Below, one piece after another: positions 12,375 to 23,249 of a stretch of 64,000 bases of DNA. Each line of letters begins with the position of its first letter. Within the stretch, counting starts at the first letter, position 1. The position numbers were made by a program, and so were the translations under genes. A model generated the notes under the pieces. The model did no database searches. It saw only the letters and a program-made list of their open reading frames with translations, and was not told the origin of the DNA. Location of the stretch: positions 6,438,213 through 6,502,212 of the forward strand of contig OZ234493.1 of assembly GCA_965153455.1 (NCBI GenBank). The letters run 5' to 3'. This DNA comes from Sphagnum compactum (lineage: Eukaryota; Bryophyta; Sphagnopsida; Sphagnales).

Positions 12375-13000
12375 TTTGGATAGACCAATTTTGGACATGT
12401 AGTTTAAAACTTTGGGATACCAAAAAGTATTGAATTTTACCAAAATGGTGACTATTCCCTATGTGACCAGTGATCAATTATATTAGTACAACTATTGTAT
12501 GCCTAATCCAATAAAAATATAGACATAAATGACTAGTATATAATGCACCAAATACAATGAGAGATGGTGACTTTCAATGAATATAAAGTTAGGGAATTTT
12601 GCTAAATGGACAAAAAACATGAAACAACATAAAATCCGTAACATCTTAAGGGGCTTTTGTATGTAAACCAATTGATAAGATACTCAAAAGATGCATTTTT
12701 TATAGTCTTATTAAATAATACTAATTAACCCCAATTGAATGAAATCCTTTCAAAATTTTCACTTCCAAACATAATGTATAATACCTTTAAACAAGTATTT
12801 CCTGCCCACATTTATATTCAAACCACCACTCTAGTTAAATTCCATGAAAATTTAATACTACACCTTTGATCTTTTCACTTTCAACTATAAGATTTTCATT
12901 TTGCAAGGAGGCTTTTCTTGTGATTTTAGTATTTCACATATTTATAACATTCTAAAACATGGAAAAAATACCCCTTGGATGGTATTTTTGGTCCATTCAA
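12375..13000. mobile_element. MITE-like element, inverted copy of the element at 17277-17898
   Basis: Ends are GGATAGACCAATTTT on the left and TTTTTGGTCCATTCAA on the right, degenerate forms of GAGTGGACCAA and its complement. The interior is homologous, in reverse complement, to 17277-17898 over essentially the whole length: for example TATTAGTACAACTATTGTAT here against ATAATAGTTGTACTAATATA there, and CTCAAAAGATGCAT against ATGCATCTTTTGAA. No transposase is encoded. Confidence 0.7.
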
Positions 13001-13245
13001 GCGAACCAACACCCATTATTTTTTTGAGTCATTCTTGGATCCAAACTTTTGTGTTGATGTAGTTCATCTAAGGACTACACCTATAACTATTAGTCACATA
13101 AATAACTTAGTATTAGCAATGGACATCAACCTGCCACATGGCATCATGGTTTTGTGGATATAGTCAACATGACAACTTGTTGATTTTTGGGGTAAAATAT
13201 CTCATTATTTTTCAAATTGTGCTAATAAATATTTGTGATGTGGAA

Positions 13246-13500
13246 TTAGTTAGTTGAAAGTACCATTGACCTTTATGACTAACAACAACTCAATTTCTCA
13301 TGATGATGACATGGCATGCCAATAAGGTGTTACAACTATAATCAACATCATGATTCATGGTATTAATTTTTATGGAATTTCATTTATTAGTTAGTTGAAA
13401 ATATCATTGACCTTTGCAACTAACAACATTTTAATTTTCCATGATGTTGACATGGCATGCCATGTGGTGACAAGATGTTATGACTATAATCAATATCATC
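13246..13500. repeat. ~141-bp diverged tandem duplication
   Basis: TTAGTTAGTTGAAA followed by ATTGACCTTT, CTAACAACA, GACATGGCATGCCA and ACTATAATCAA begins at 13246 and again at 13387. The copies have diverged by substitutions and small indels, so this is an older event. Confidence 0.8.
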
Positions 13501-13520
13501 ACCACTCATGTGTGCAACAA

Positions 13521-14960
13521 AACACAATACATGCAACTATTAAATGAACATTACAACTTTAAATCCCTAATTTTCAAATAATAGTTTAACGCATGGACTC
13601 ATAAAAAAATTTACAAAATCCAAAGATTTGTTATTGTTGTGCCCAATAATATTAAAACAAGTGGCAACAACTAATCTCCATTAATAATGAATGTTTGTAT
13701 CTCCAAATGAAAAAGTATCAAATAGAAATTTGACACATGGATGTAACATAACATAATATATGTCGCAACCCTAGCCTTGGGCTCGCGACCAAGGCTAAAA
13801 GGGGTTACAAGGGTGCGGGCCAGGAGGAGTGTGAGAGTGTGGGAATGAAGACTCACATTCCCGAGTGAGTTCCCATTTTGGGAGTTGGAGTCCCGGTGGA
13901 CTCTCGAACCTTCAGAGAGCAATTGCAGAGCTTAAAACACCTTGCATTGAAGAGTTATTTATATCATTGGAAAGCTATTGAATTTTAGATGTCTAAAATG
14001 GGCTTGCATGACCCATTTGGACATCTGCAACCCAAGTTATGGCGAAATGAAAGGCCGAGGGTCAAAGTGGCAATTTGACTCCCGACCACAAAAAGTCAGG
14101 AATCGACCCGACTTCCATGCGTTCAGGTGACATGCGGCACACCGTTGGAAAGCTCTCAACAAGAGCTACAACTTTGCTTCAGACCTCATCCTGATCGGAG
14201 GTCCGAACATGAAATTATGGCCTCGCAAAGTTGCGGGAGTTCCAACCTTGGCAGTTTCGAGACTCTCCTTCGGGAGTCCTGGGACAAAAATCCATTTGGA
14301 TGTAGGCTTCGCGGAGAGGTGCAAAGTATACTATATGGGGGAAGGTGGTGGCTTCCCCCGAATCCGGGCAATAGTGAGTCTCGTGAGTCCAAGGTCGCCT
14401 GTGGCTTGTCCTAGCACCAAAGGTGCCCCAACATTGTATTAACCAACGTGTTGGTTGGTTTGATGCAGATTCGAGTGAGTAAATAGATTGCTTATCACTC
14501 TTCCTAGTCCCATCCCGGAGCTCCAGCACGCCCTTCTACCCCTTTGAAGTGCTGAGAGCCAGGGAGCGTGCCCCGAATTCCTAACCTTTCCGTTTTTTCC
14601 TATTTTAGAATCATCCTGAGTCCAACCAGGAGCTTGGGAGCGCATCAATATATGTAATTATTAAGTGAAATTTGTAACTATAAGTCCTTAATTATCAAAT
14701 AATAAATTAACACATAACATCACAAGAGAAATTGCCAAACCCAAAGGTGTATTGTTCTGACCAATATAATCACAACAAGTAACAACAACAATTAATCCCT
14801 ATTGTTCAACTAATATTGAATGTTTACATGATTTACAAGTGAAAAAAATTTAAATAGAACCTTGATACATGGGTGCAATTGTACACAATACATGCAACTA
14901 TTAAATGAACATTGTAATTGTAGGTAATTAATTATCTAATGGTAAAAGTTCACACGTGGC
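13521..14960. repeat. Diverged ~200-bp repeat copies around the solo LTR
   Basis: A segment beginning TGCAACTATTAAATGAACATT at about 13530 recurs as ATGTAATTATTAAGTGAAATTT at about 14653 and as ATGCAACTATTAAATGAACATT at about 14890. Shared downstream words include AATTATCAAATAATA-type stretches and ACATGG(A/G)TG. The middle copy is the one whose left part was split by the solo LTR. The third copy preserves the uninterrupted arrangement. Confidence 0.7.
13761..14647. mobile_element. Solo LTR, 887 bp, TG...CA with 5-bp target duplication
   Basis: The segment starts TGTCGCAACCCTAGCC and ends GGGAGCGCATCA, so it has canonical TG...CA LTR termini. It is flanked by ATATA at 13756-13760 and ATATA at 14648-14652, a perfect 5-bp target-site duplication typical of LTR-retrotransposon integration. 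It is visibly richer in G+C than the surrounding DNA. It holds a TATACTATAT stretch near 14326 but no internal domain, primer-binding site or partner LTR, which is what unequal LTR recombination leaves. Open frames inside it on both strands are not genes. Confidence 0.88.
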
Positions 14961-15139
14961 ATCATAAATAATAGAAATGGGAACGTAGCAATTGGGCAAC
15001 CCTTATGTAGCCTAGGTAATTTAGATAACCTTAAGTGGCCACTTAAATTAGTTATATTGCCTAAGGTAGGTTGAATAGGTTATTTAAGTAGGTTAGAAAA
15101 AATGTTTAATAAAAGGCAGTTACATTTTATAGTACATAA

Positions 15140-15215
15140 AAAAAAGATTGGTGCAATGGTAAGGATTTTGCCCCTTGATGTGGAAGTGAAAGGTTCAAAT
15201 CCTTACTCTTGTAAC
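15140..15215 (+). mobile_element. tRNA-derived SINE-like head or degenerate tRNA
   Basis: TGGTGCAATGG at 15149-15159 fits the pol III box A consensus and GGTTCAAATCC at 15192-15202 is a perfect box B, spaced as in a tRNA promoter. The flanks do not pair into a convincing acceptor stem and the T stem is imperfect, so a functional tRNA is unlikely. The surrounding sequence (about 14985-15360, with CCTAGGT-type motifs) may be the SINE body, but its ends are not clear. Confidence 0.5.
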
Positions 15216-15598
15216 ATTTATATATTTTAGTCCAAGGTAGGTAGTTTACATGGCTAATCTTGGCTAAAGTTTCTATGCTACGCCACCCAAGTTCCCACCT
15301 AGCCCATGTTTTAAACCTAGGTGACCTAGTCTAGGTAAGGTGGCTTGCAATGTTACAAAGGATGCCAATTGATACCTAGTGGTGTTGCATTAGAGATGGT
15401 AATGGCAACAACCTTGGAAAACAAAATTTTTGATTGAAGATATTGAATAGGTTTTGTTTATTATGTTATAAGTTTGCAAGTTCCATGCCTAATGCAAACC
15501 AAATGATCAATTAAATTGGTCCTTTCATCAAGCCATCATTTTTGATTACCTAGCAATCAATAATAACACAAATTTTATCAATCCTTGGATTATTGTAG

Positions 15599-16841
15599 GT
15601 GCAATATCATGTAGTTGCACAAATGCTTGAAGTGATTTCACAAACACTGACTCAAGACTATGTGGTGAATATTATTTGCACCATGGTTGCACTACAAGCC
15701 AAGGTGAACACCCTTTGATGTCCATGATCCACCTTATGAAGTCTAATAAGTTTAGATGAAGATAATGATAGGAAAAAATATGTTTGGCATGATCATATAA
15801 GAACTATGATACGAGGATGGAGTATAATATAATTATTTTCCTAGTTGCTACATTTTATAATAATAGTTTTCCCATCTAAATATAATTGATCAATGTTTGA
15901 TGCTTGGGAAGTTTTATCAATAGTGAGTTATGTAAGGTCATTATGTAAATTTGAAGAAAGTAGGATCAACGCAATACATTTTTTAACATTGGCTTCATGC
16001 ATAGGTGAAAGGGTACTTCAGTTGATCTAAACATATACTTAAATTGTTGTTGCCAATTTAAAACAAACACTATCAAAGCACATGTGCATAACAACTCACA
16101 TGAATTTTTTTTGTAAAGGGTTTTCCTCTTCAATTTTAGTAATTGTGAAGAGGAAGACAAGGTTTTGTAAAGAAAATGAACCTAATAGCTATTAGTAAGG
16201 GAAAAAATGTAAATTGAAATCTTGTCACCCCCATGTGGGTTGAAAGATTGGAATGTTTAATGTTCTTTTTACCAATTCTACAGCAAGGTCTAATTGTTTT
16301 ACAATTTGTGTCTCTAACTTGAACATGTTGGTTTGTATTGACTAACATACAGATGGTGATAATCCAATGGTTGACATTGATGACAACACGAGCATTATCA
16401 CATATATAAAGGAACTTGGAGTATGTTCTTTCATTCTCTTTCAACTAGGATTATACTTGTGCTTTGTATTTCATGTGTGCATGGTGGTCATCTAATATAA
16501 AGATTAAGGATGCATTCATAAAATTTTACTTCTTTCTAATACAATGCATTAGGTAACTTAAATTTTGTTTATCTTTTTTGAAAAATTTATGGAGCTTCAA
16601 ATGCCAATTGGAATGCTCCCAAATTGGTCTTAAAGATCTTGTTATTGTATATTACATGTGGAACCATTATGGAGTAAATGTCCAAACTTTCAAAACAACC
16701 ATTGAAGCAACATGCATGTTATTGAAAATTGATGACAATATGAATGACATCAAGAAAAAACAAGTTTCATCATATGGACCTAAACAACCCCAAATTGACA
16801 TAGAGGTCGATGTTGATAGTGAGCAAATGATTCCTAAGTGA
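15599..16841 (+). pseudogene. CCT3: Fragment of chaperonin CCT subunit gamma (CCT3/TCP-1 gamma), intron-bearing relic
   Basis: Two collinear pieces match the C-terminal part of TCP-1 gamma, a subunit of the cytosolic CCT folding complex. Piece one (15599-15718) starts right after an intron-like TTATTGTAG acceptor and reads LEVISQTLTQ then IICTMVALQAK, against the family FEAIPRTLAQ and VIRTMTALQGK. Piece two (about 16632-16841) reads VQTFKTTIEATCMLLKIDD, then IKKKQ and GPKQPQI, ends in EQMIPK and a stop, and keeps the family's C-terminal register. About 0.9 kb of non-coding DNA separates them, in the place of an intron. The N-terminal and ATPase parts are absent and catalytic regions are missing, so it cannot make a chaperonin. 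Family assignment rests on remembered CCT3 sequence. Confidence 0.72.
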
Positions 16842-17276
16842 TATGGAGGTACTCAAAATAATTTCCTTGTGTGCTTGCATTCATTTTTCTTTAGAAAACC
16901 CCCTTGTTCCATGCCATGTCACGATGCCATTACATGCCATCTTATTAAAGTGTACCATGAGAAAGTTGCATGTTGACAAGCTTTTAGAGTAATAGAAAAT
17001 TGAGTGGTTATTCATATTCATGAACATTATTTGTAGATCAAACAAAGGTTGAAGAGTCATTATGTGTGGTTATCCATTAAGGTGAATTAAATCTACAATT
17101 TTAGTTTTGTACACCAACTACACTTATAATTAGGTCTTGATATCATATTATCAAGGGAAAGAGAGTTATGTAAGATTGAAAAATGTGGCACATGTGCCAT
17201 TTCACTTGACAATTTTTCTATTCTCTATGTTATGCACATGGGTTGTGCCCTGAGTACTCAATGGTGTTGCTTTGCA

Positions 17277-17898
17277 TGAGTGGACCAAAAACATCGTCTA
17301 AAATGTATATTATTCATATTTTGGAATGTAATGAATATGTGAAATACAACCACAACAAAAATATGAAAACGAAATGAAAAAACTTATAGTTCAAAAGCAA
17401 GAAGATCAAGGGCATACCAATGAATTTTAATGGAATTTAACTAAAGTGATATTGCATGAATATATTTGTGAGGAAGAAATATTGTTCAAAGGGTATTGGA
17501 CATTATTTTTGAAATGAAAACTTTGAAAGGGTTTCATCCAATTGCAATCAATTGGTATTATTTCATACGATGATAATATATGCATCTTTTGAATATTTTA
17601 TTAGGTAATGTACATACAACAAAACACCCTTGGGATGTAAGGAATGCAATGAAATGTCACAATTCTTTTCCACCTAACAAAATACCTTAATTTTATATTC
17701 ATTGGGGGCCAACTCCTTTCACTATATTTGGTATAATATATACTAGTTATCTTCTTTTTTTGTTGGAGTTAGGCATATAATAGTTGTACTAATATAATTT
17801 GTCAATGGTCACATATGAAATAATTACGATTTTGGTCAAACTCATTTTTTTTTAATATTCTAACATACTATAATATTTGTTGAAAATTGGTCCACTCA
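17277..17898. mobile_element. MITE-like element with GAGTGGACCAA terminal inverted repeats, 622 bp
   Basis: The left end TGAGTGGACCAA is mirrored exactly by TTGGTCCACTCA at the right end. The element is the inverted homologue of 12375-13000. No open frame of substance and no transposase are present, so it would depend on a partner. No matching target-site duplication was found. Confidence 0.72.
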
Positions 17899-17899
17899 A

Positions 17900-20800
17900 G
17901 TAAATTGATGCCTTCAATCAATTATCACACAAGCATAACTTGGAACTTACGTTCTAAAGTCAATCTCCTTTTATTCAAAAAACCATGTTGTGAAGACAAC
18001 AAACTTGGAACCCAAATTTTAGATCTAGCTTTTGGGCAAACCCATCCTCAAGGGTGGTACCACTTGGAACCACTTCACCAAAATCCAAGGAAAGGTGGTG
18101 TTAACATATAGTTATTAGTTGGATATTAACATGTATTAAACATATATATGATTTTTATAAATGTTAATTTGTAGTTAATTTGTCAATAAAATGTTAACGT
18201 GTATTAAGGATTCCTAACATTCTTGACCCCTTATCATTAATGTCAATTTGCACCATTGTAAAAAAATTGGTTTTTCAATTATAATCATTAAGGTATGGCC
18301 CAAATTATTGATTGAAGCCAAAAATTAAAAATTACTACAAATTTGCAAACATGAATGCAATGGCCTTTCAAGACCTCCTAAACTTTGCAAATTGTTCCCT
18401 CAATCTACTATTTATTTTTAAAATAAAAAGAGGACTATTCAAGGTCTTCCTAAGATTTAAAATCATTAAAAAAAAATGAAAACACGTTCTTTTTGTGTTC
18501 TTGAACAAAGGAACCCCAATCGTTATTTTCTTAAAACTTTTTCCTTGACCACTAATTTGGAATATTAAAATATATATATATTTATAAATCCAATATTTGA
18601 AGTTTCACAATTTACATGACTAGGATAATATTTTGATATAAAATTTGAAACGAAAAGTTTTCCTTAAATGAATCATGTGTTCTTTTGAACTTGGGTGGGC
18701 CTCAAGATTTTGGGACATGACAATCTTGATGGTACTGCCCAACGATGGGTCTACCCTCCTTGTATTAGAAAAAATATATTGTGAATAAATTATGTTGTGA
18801 AGAGAAGAGATTGTAAATGTCATAATAGTTTGAAAAGACATTTTTCAAAACCTACCCAATGCTTGTACTAGGGAGCTTGATGTCCAATTCATTGCTCTTT
18901 AACTATCAACAATAAAATAGGACCATTGAAGACCTTTGCCTTTAGTAGTAATTTAATAAGGAGTATGGAAATGGGAACCAATATTGTGATATCATTATTT
19001 GCTTATGCTCTTTATGGTGGATACCATTAGGATCAACAAGCACATACATCATATAGAAATGAACTGCTAATGCAACATGTAGTAATAATTAATCCAATGT
19101 ACCATATGCATTTGCTTGATTTTTCCATCTTGTAACTGGGACTGTGGGAGTTAGTTGAAAAAAATTAAAGTATAGCCATTCATTGGTTGAAAGTTTTTGA
19201 AATTGTGTTTTAATTCACATTAGTGAAACATCCAAGCTAGTAAAAACCATTTGTGGTTGTTATAGGAGTGTTCTTTTATGTCATTAAAAGCAAACATGTT
19301 TTTATCATCTCATTTCTCAAAGAAAATAATCTCAATCCCTCTTTTCACATTTGGGAGCTTGCTTGCTTTTTACATTAATATTAAAAGTAACTCTTCTAAA
19401 TGTTATGGCTCCAAGAAGGCACCATGTTGGTGGGTATGTCAATTTTAATTTTTCAACCAAGTAAAGGTATGTAAGATAAAATATTTAAAACCATGTAAAG
19501 GTGAAAATATATAACCTTTGCAAAGTGATAAATTAATAGAATAGGGCAAAGGTCAATGTTGAAGATTTACCCTTTTCACAAGGTAAAGGCAATGGTAAAA
19601 TTTTCATCATTTACTCCCTCTTTGCAATGTGGGTATAAAGTAAATCAAGATATTTACATCAATATGACACGTTGCCGTGGAGAAAGATAATTGATTGCAT
19701 AACTAGCATTCCAAACATGAAATTGTGAAACTACAAACATCCTATTCTATTTTATTTTAAATTTAAATAGAATTGATGACCATTGTTCAATTATTTTGAA
19801 AGCATTTACAAATTGCTAAATGATAATAGAATCCAAAGGCAGTTCAAGAATATAGGGTAGGAAACTTTTTCAAGGTAACGAATAAAATAAAATGCCAAAA
19901 GCAAATCTAGTCAATAGTTAATCACCAATAGTTCCAAGAAATCCATCATAACCACATACATTGCAAAAATATGGGAATGCATAGATATATAAATATATAT
20001 TCAAAATATTATCCTTCCTTGAATAAGGGTAAATTGCTAACCGTGTAAAATTAAAAACTGGTAAGTCTAAAACATTTACTAGCCAAGTAGGGTAATTAAA
20101 AGAATACAATTTATTATTAACTAGGTAGTTTAAATATATACCTTTGTATACAATGTATACATAATAATTACGTGTGAAGACAGTGGGGTAAAAGATCTAT
20201 CCACCCAACATTGGTAGGAGTGAGTACCTCTTCAACCTTTGTATAAATCTAACCATTAACATTCAAAAAAATGAAAAAGGTCAAAAGTTAAACAATTCAA
20301 AGTTAACATGTACATGTGGGAGAAAAATCCAACTTTATTAAACATTTTCAAACACTTGAAATTGGGTGGAATAATGTTAATGGCTAACACCTTGTTAGCA
20401 ATATCTTAATCTATATTATCCCACCCATTACCAAAAAAAAAATACAAAATTACCCTTTCAACTACAATGTTGATGTCAACACTTGTCAATCATATAAGTG
20501 GTTTTAGGAGTCTTACATGAATGAATACTATTACTATCATCATCTTGTACCATCCACACTTAAGTATATAATTATGTTATCTCATTTCCTTCATCTCCGT
20601 TTGTCATTCCAAGCTCTTATATTCATTTTACATTTGTTTTTATATAGGTGTTAATTTGCAACTCCATTCCTTTTTGTATCAATTATTCTATAATGTTTTT
20701 GATGTTCCAACATTGTAATGCAACTCAATTATTTTATGGTATTGCAATGCATTTTGATTTTTTGGAACACAACATTTTTTACATTGGAAACTTTAATTTG

Positions 20801-21030
20801 TTTGACAATGGGTTTAATGTTGTTCCAGTGTGCTTCAATTCTTTGGACTATAATGTTATTTGTATTTGCAATTTAATCACATTTATATTATGTGTTCAAT
20901 GTTCCAAAGTGCTTCTTCAAACTATAATATTATTGCATTGTTCATTGGTATTGTGATGTGTGGTGTTGTGATATTTCACTTGTTCTTTAAGGTACAATAT
21001 TTTTAAAAAAAAAGTTGCTCATGTGTTTAA
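17900..21030. other. Intergenic, no gene recognised
   Basis: Long AT-rich stretch with homopolymer runs and short chance open frames on both strands (such as 18620-18841 minus and 20648-20956 plus). None carries a recognisable domain. No RNA gene was seen. Confidence 0.45.
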
Positions 21031-21033
21031 AAT

Positions 21034-21110
21034 ATGTGTAGGGTGTGAACACAATAAAATGACCCACCGGTTATTTAGTCACACACCAAAATTCTTAACA
21101 CCCTACACAT
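21034..21110. repeat. 13-bp perfect inverted repeat (hairpin)
   Basis: ATGTGTAGGGTGT at 21034-21046 is exactly complementary to ACACCCTACACAT at 21098-21110, with about 51 bases between. It may mark the ends of a very small fold-back element or be an isolated hairpin. Confidence 0.75.
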
Positions 21111-22130
21111 AGAAGTAAAGTTGCAATAGAAGTTTTAGTGGAAGGCATGAAGATGAGCTTGGCATTGTCAATATGAGTTACAATTAATTCATTACACATA
21201 GCAAGGGCATGTTAGTTTGAGATGATGGGAATTTTGCACCTCACCCATCATGCGATGACTCCGAATGCCATCTTGCATATTGGCATTATTTAAATGGGAC
21301 ATGATTAATATCTCAACCTATGAACTGGGCATCATATACATGTTGTTTTAAGCAAAATACATCGCCAAATGCACCAAAGTGCTTGCAAAGAATTATGATG
21401 TTTTGCAAGACTTTCATGTTGGCTAATTTGTCTTTGGAATGTAATATCACACAATTCATGTGATGTTTCTAAGTTGTCCCCTTTTTGTCAATGACCACGG
21501 GTTTCCCCCCCCCTCCCCCCTCCCGAGAAATTATCATCTATTGCTGAAAAAAATGATGTACAAACTACAAACTAATGGTTGTGCTTCTAAGATGTAAATA
21601 GTGTAGACTTGGTGGCCATTGTACTCTTCAAAACACTTTCTAACCTTACCACCTCCAAGACAAAGGCATATCAAATTGGATCAAACACAATTTATGGCTC
21701 CTCCTTAGGCACACCAAGCACAACCCGTAGCATCCAAAAACAATCCAAAAATCAAAGGTAAAGCTTGAAGATGAGGGCTTTATGTAAAAGATCATGACCT
21801 TCCTTTCTTCTTTTTTTCTTTTTTTCTTTTTTTTGTGGTTGAGGGTTGTTTGTTTACAATGACGGTCTAGTGCATGTCAAGAAGGCCGTCAACAATGAGA
21901 TGCATAATTCATGTTGGAAAAGATGTTTTTTTAGCTGAAAAGAAGTGTGAAGAGCAAGAACCTTATAAAAAGGTAAAGCCCGATGCAAAAAAATGAAAAG
22001 CACACTTTCAAAAGTTTAGAAGCCCATGGATTTATTAGGCATTTTAACACAGCCTCCAACTACACCACAAAAAATTCTGCCAGGTCCCTTCCTTACATGA
22101 AATTGAACCACCCTCTCAAACGTCCACTCT

Positions 22131-22218
22131 TTGGTCATGATTCATGACCACATGACCATGGTGGTCATATTCATGGGCATTACCACAAATGCCCATTGAC
22201 ATTTGTGGTCCATGGGCA
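22131..22218. repeat. Nested palindromes
   Basis: CATGACCA-TGGTGGTCAT, ACCACAAATG-CATTTGTGGT and ATGCCCAT/ATGGGCAT pairs are packed within about 90 bases, giving a strongly self-complementary stretch. It lies in otherwise gene-free DNA. Confidence 0.65.
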
Positions 22219-22864
22219 TGGCTTGCACTATGCATCAATGACCTATTGTAGGGTTTAATGCAAATTAAACCACCCCATGCCCACATGAATTGGGGATGAT
22301 CCATAAGACAATTTAGCCAAATCTAGCTATAAACAAAATATGAAAATAAAAAATAATTTAACCATCCTTCCATATTGTTTTACTACTGGGATTTAACATA
22401 GAAATCTGACTATTTTGCTTTAAAATTGAAATTAGTCGAATTGAAAAACCCAGATTTTTTTTTAAAAATTAATTAATTTTGCCATTTTCAAAAAGGACTT
22501 GCCAGTTAGCCAGAAAAAAAAGAACTACTGGTGTGCACAAAAGCACTGCCAGAAAATTTAGAGTGTATATATGGAGGGCACTTTATGCAGCTGAATTTGT
22601 CTTTTGCAAAAAGGGCCGGGAGTTTTGAAAAATAATTTCCTATGCTACCTGATGGAACCCTGCCCGACACTTGTCTACTCCAGTTGAGGGGCAGCTATAA
22701 TGGGTCTCTCTGTAGAATTAAGCCTGCTTCCTCTGCCCGAGCTTCCCCTGCCCCCCCCCCAAGGCTTCTTGCCCTTTTGTAGTCTGGTTTTTTCTTAACT
22801 CTAGTGGGGTCTTTCTGGTCTCTGTGTAAAATTTTAGATAGAGACCCTGGTCCATAGTCTGCAG

Positions 22865-23245
22865 TCAATTTTGTAACCCTAAAATTAGATTCTCCCATAG
22901 TTGTTAATGCAAATACACAAGTATTGCTGCAAGTTTTTTTTTCCCCAGTCTGCCCTTTGCCCCCATTTTTTTTCACCTTGGTATTTCTAGACACGTTTTG
23001 GGTCCATGTCATACATGTTTTGGGCATGTTGTGGGTGCTAGGTAGGGGGTATGTAACACACAACAAGACCCTTGCCATGTTATATACTCCTTGGTACTCA
23101 TAACATGGGAGGTTATGGGTGCCTAACATGATAAGGTAAAAGAAAAGCTAGGGTAAATTAAAGGCTAGAGTGAGGGAAAAAAATTGCAGCAATACTTAGT
23201 GCATTAACAACAATGCGCAATTGTAATGTTAGGGTTTGCACATTG
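22865..23245. mobile_element. Fold-back/MITE-like element, ~380 bp
   Basis: The left arm (about 22865-22945, with TTGTTAATGCA, AGTATTGCTGCAA and a T-run ending in CCCC) is reverse-complemented by the right arm (about 23165-23245, with a GGGAAAAAAA run, TTGCAGCAATACT, TGCATTAACAA and TTAGGGTTTG). About 220 bases separate the arms. There is no coding capacity. The open frame at 22695-23129 on the minus strand spans part of it and is not a credible gene. Confidence 0.6.
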
Positions 23246-23249
23246 TACA

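Noticed and set aside
14127-14648. Several open frames of 68-104 codons on both strands
   Set aside because: All lie inside the solo LTR and overlap one another; LTRs do not encode proteins here and no domain is seen.
15140-15215. Functional tRNA gene
   Set aside because: Boxes A and B are good but the acceptor stem does not pair and the T stem is imperfect.
22695-23129. 144-codon minus-strand open frame
   Set aside because: Overlaps a fold-back element and low-complexity tracts; no recognisable domain or splice context.
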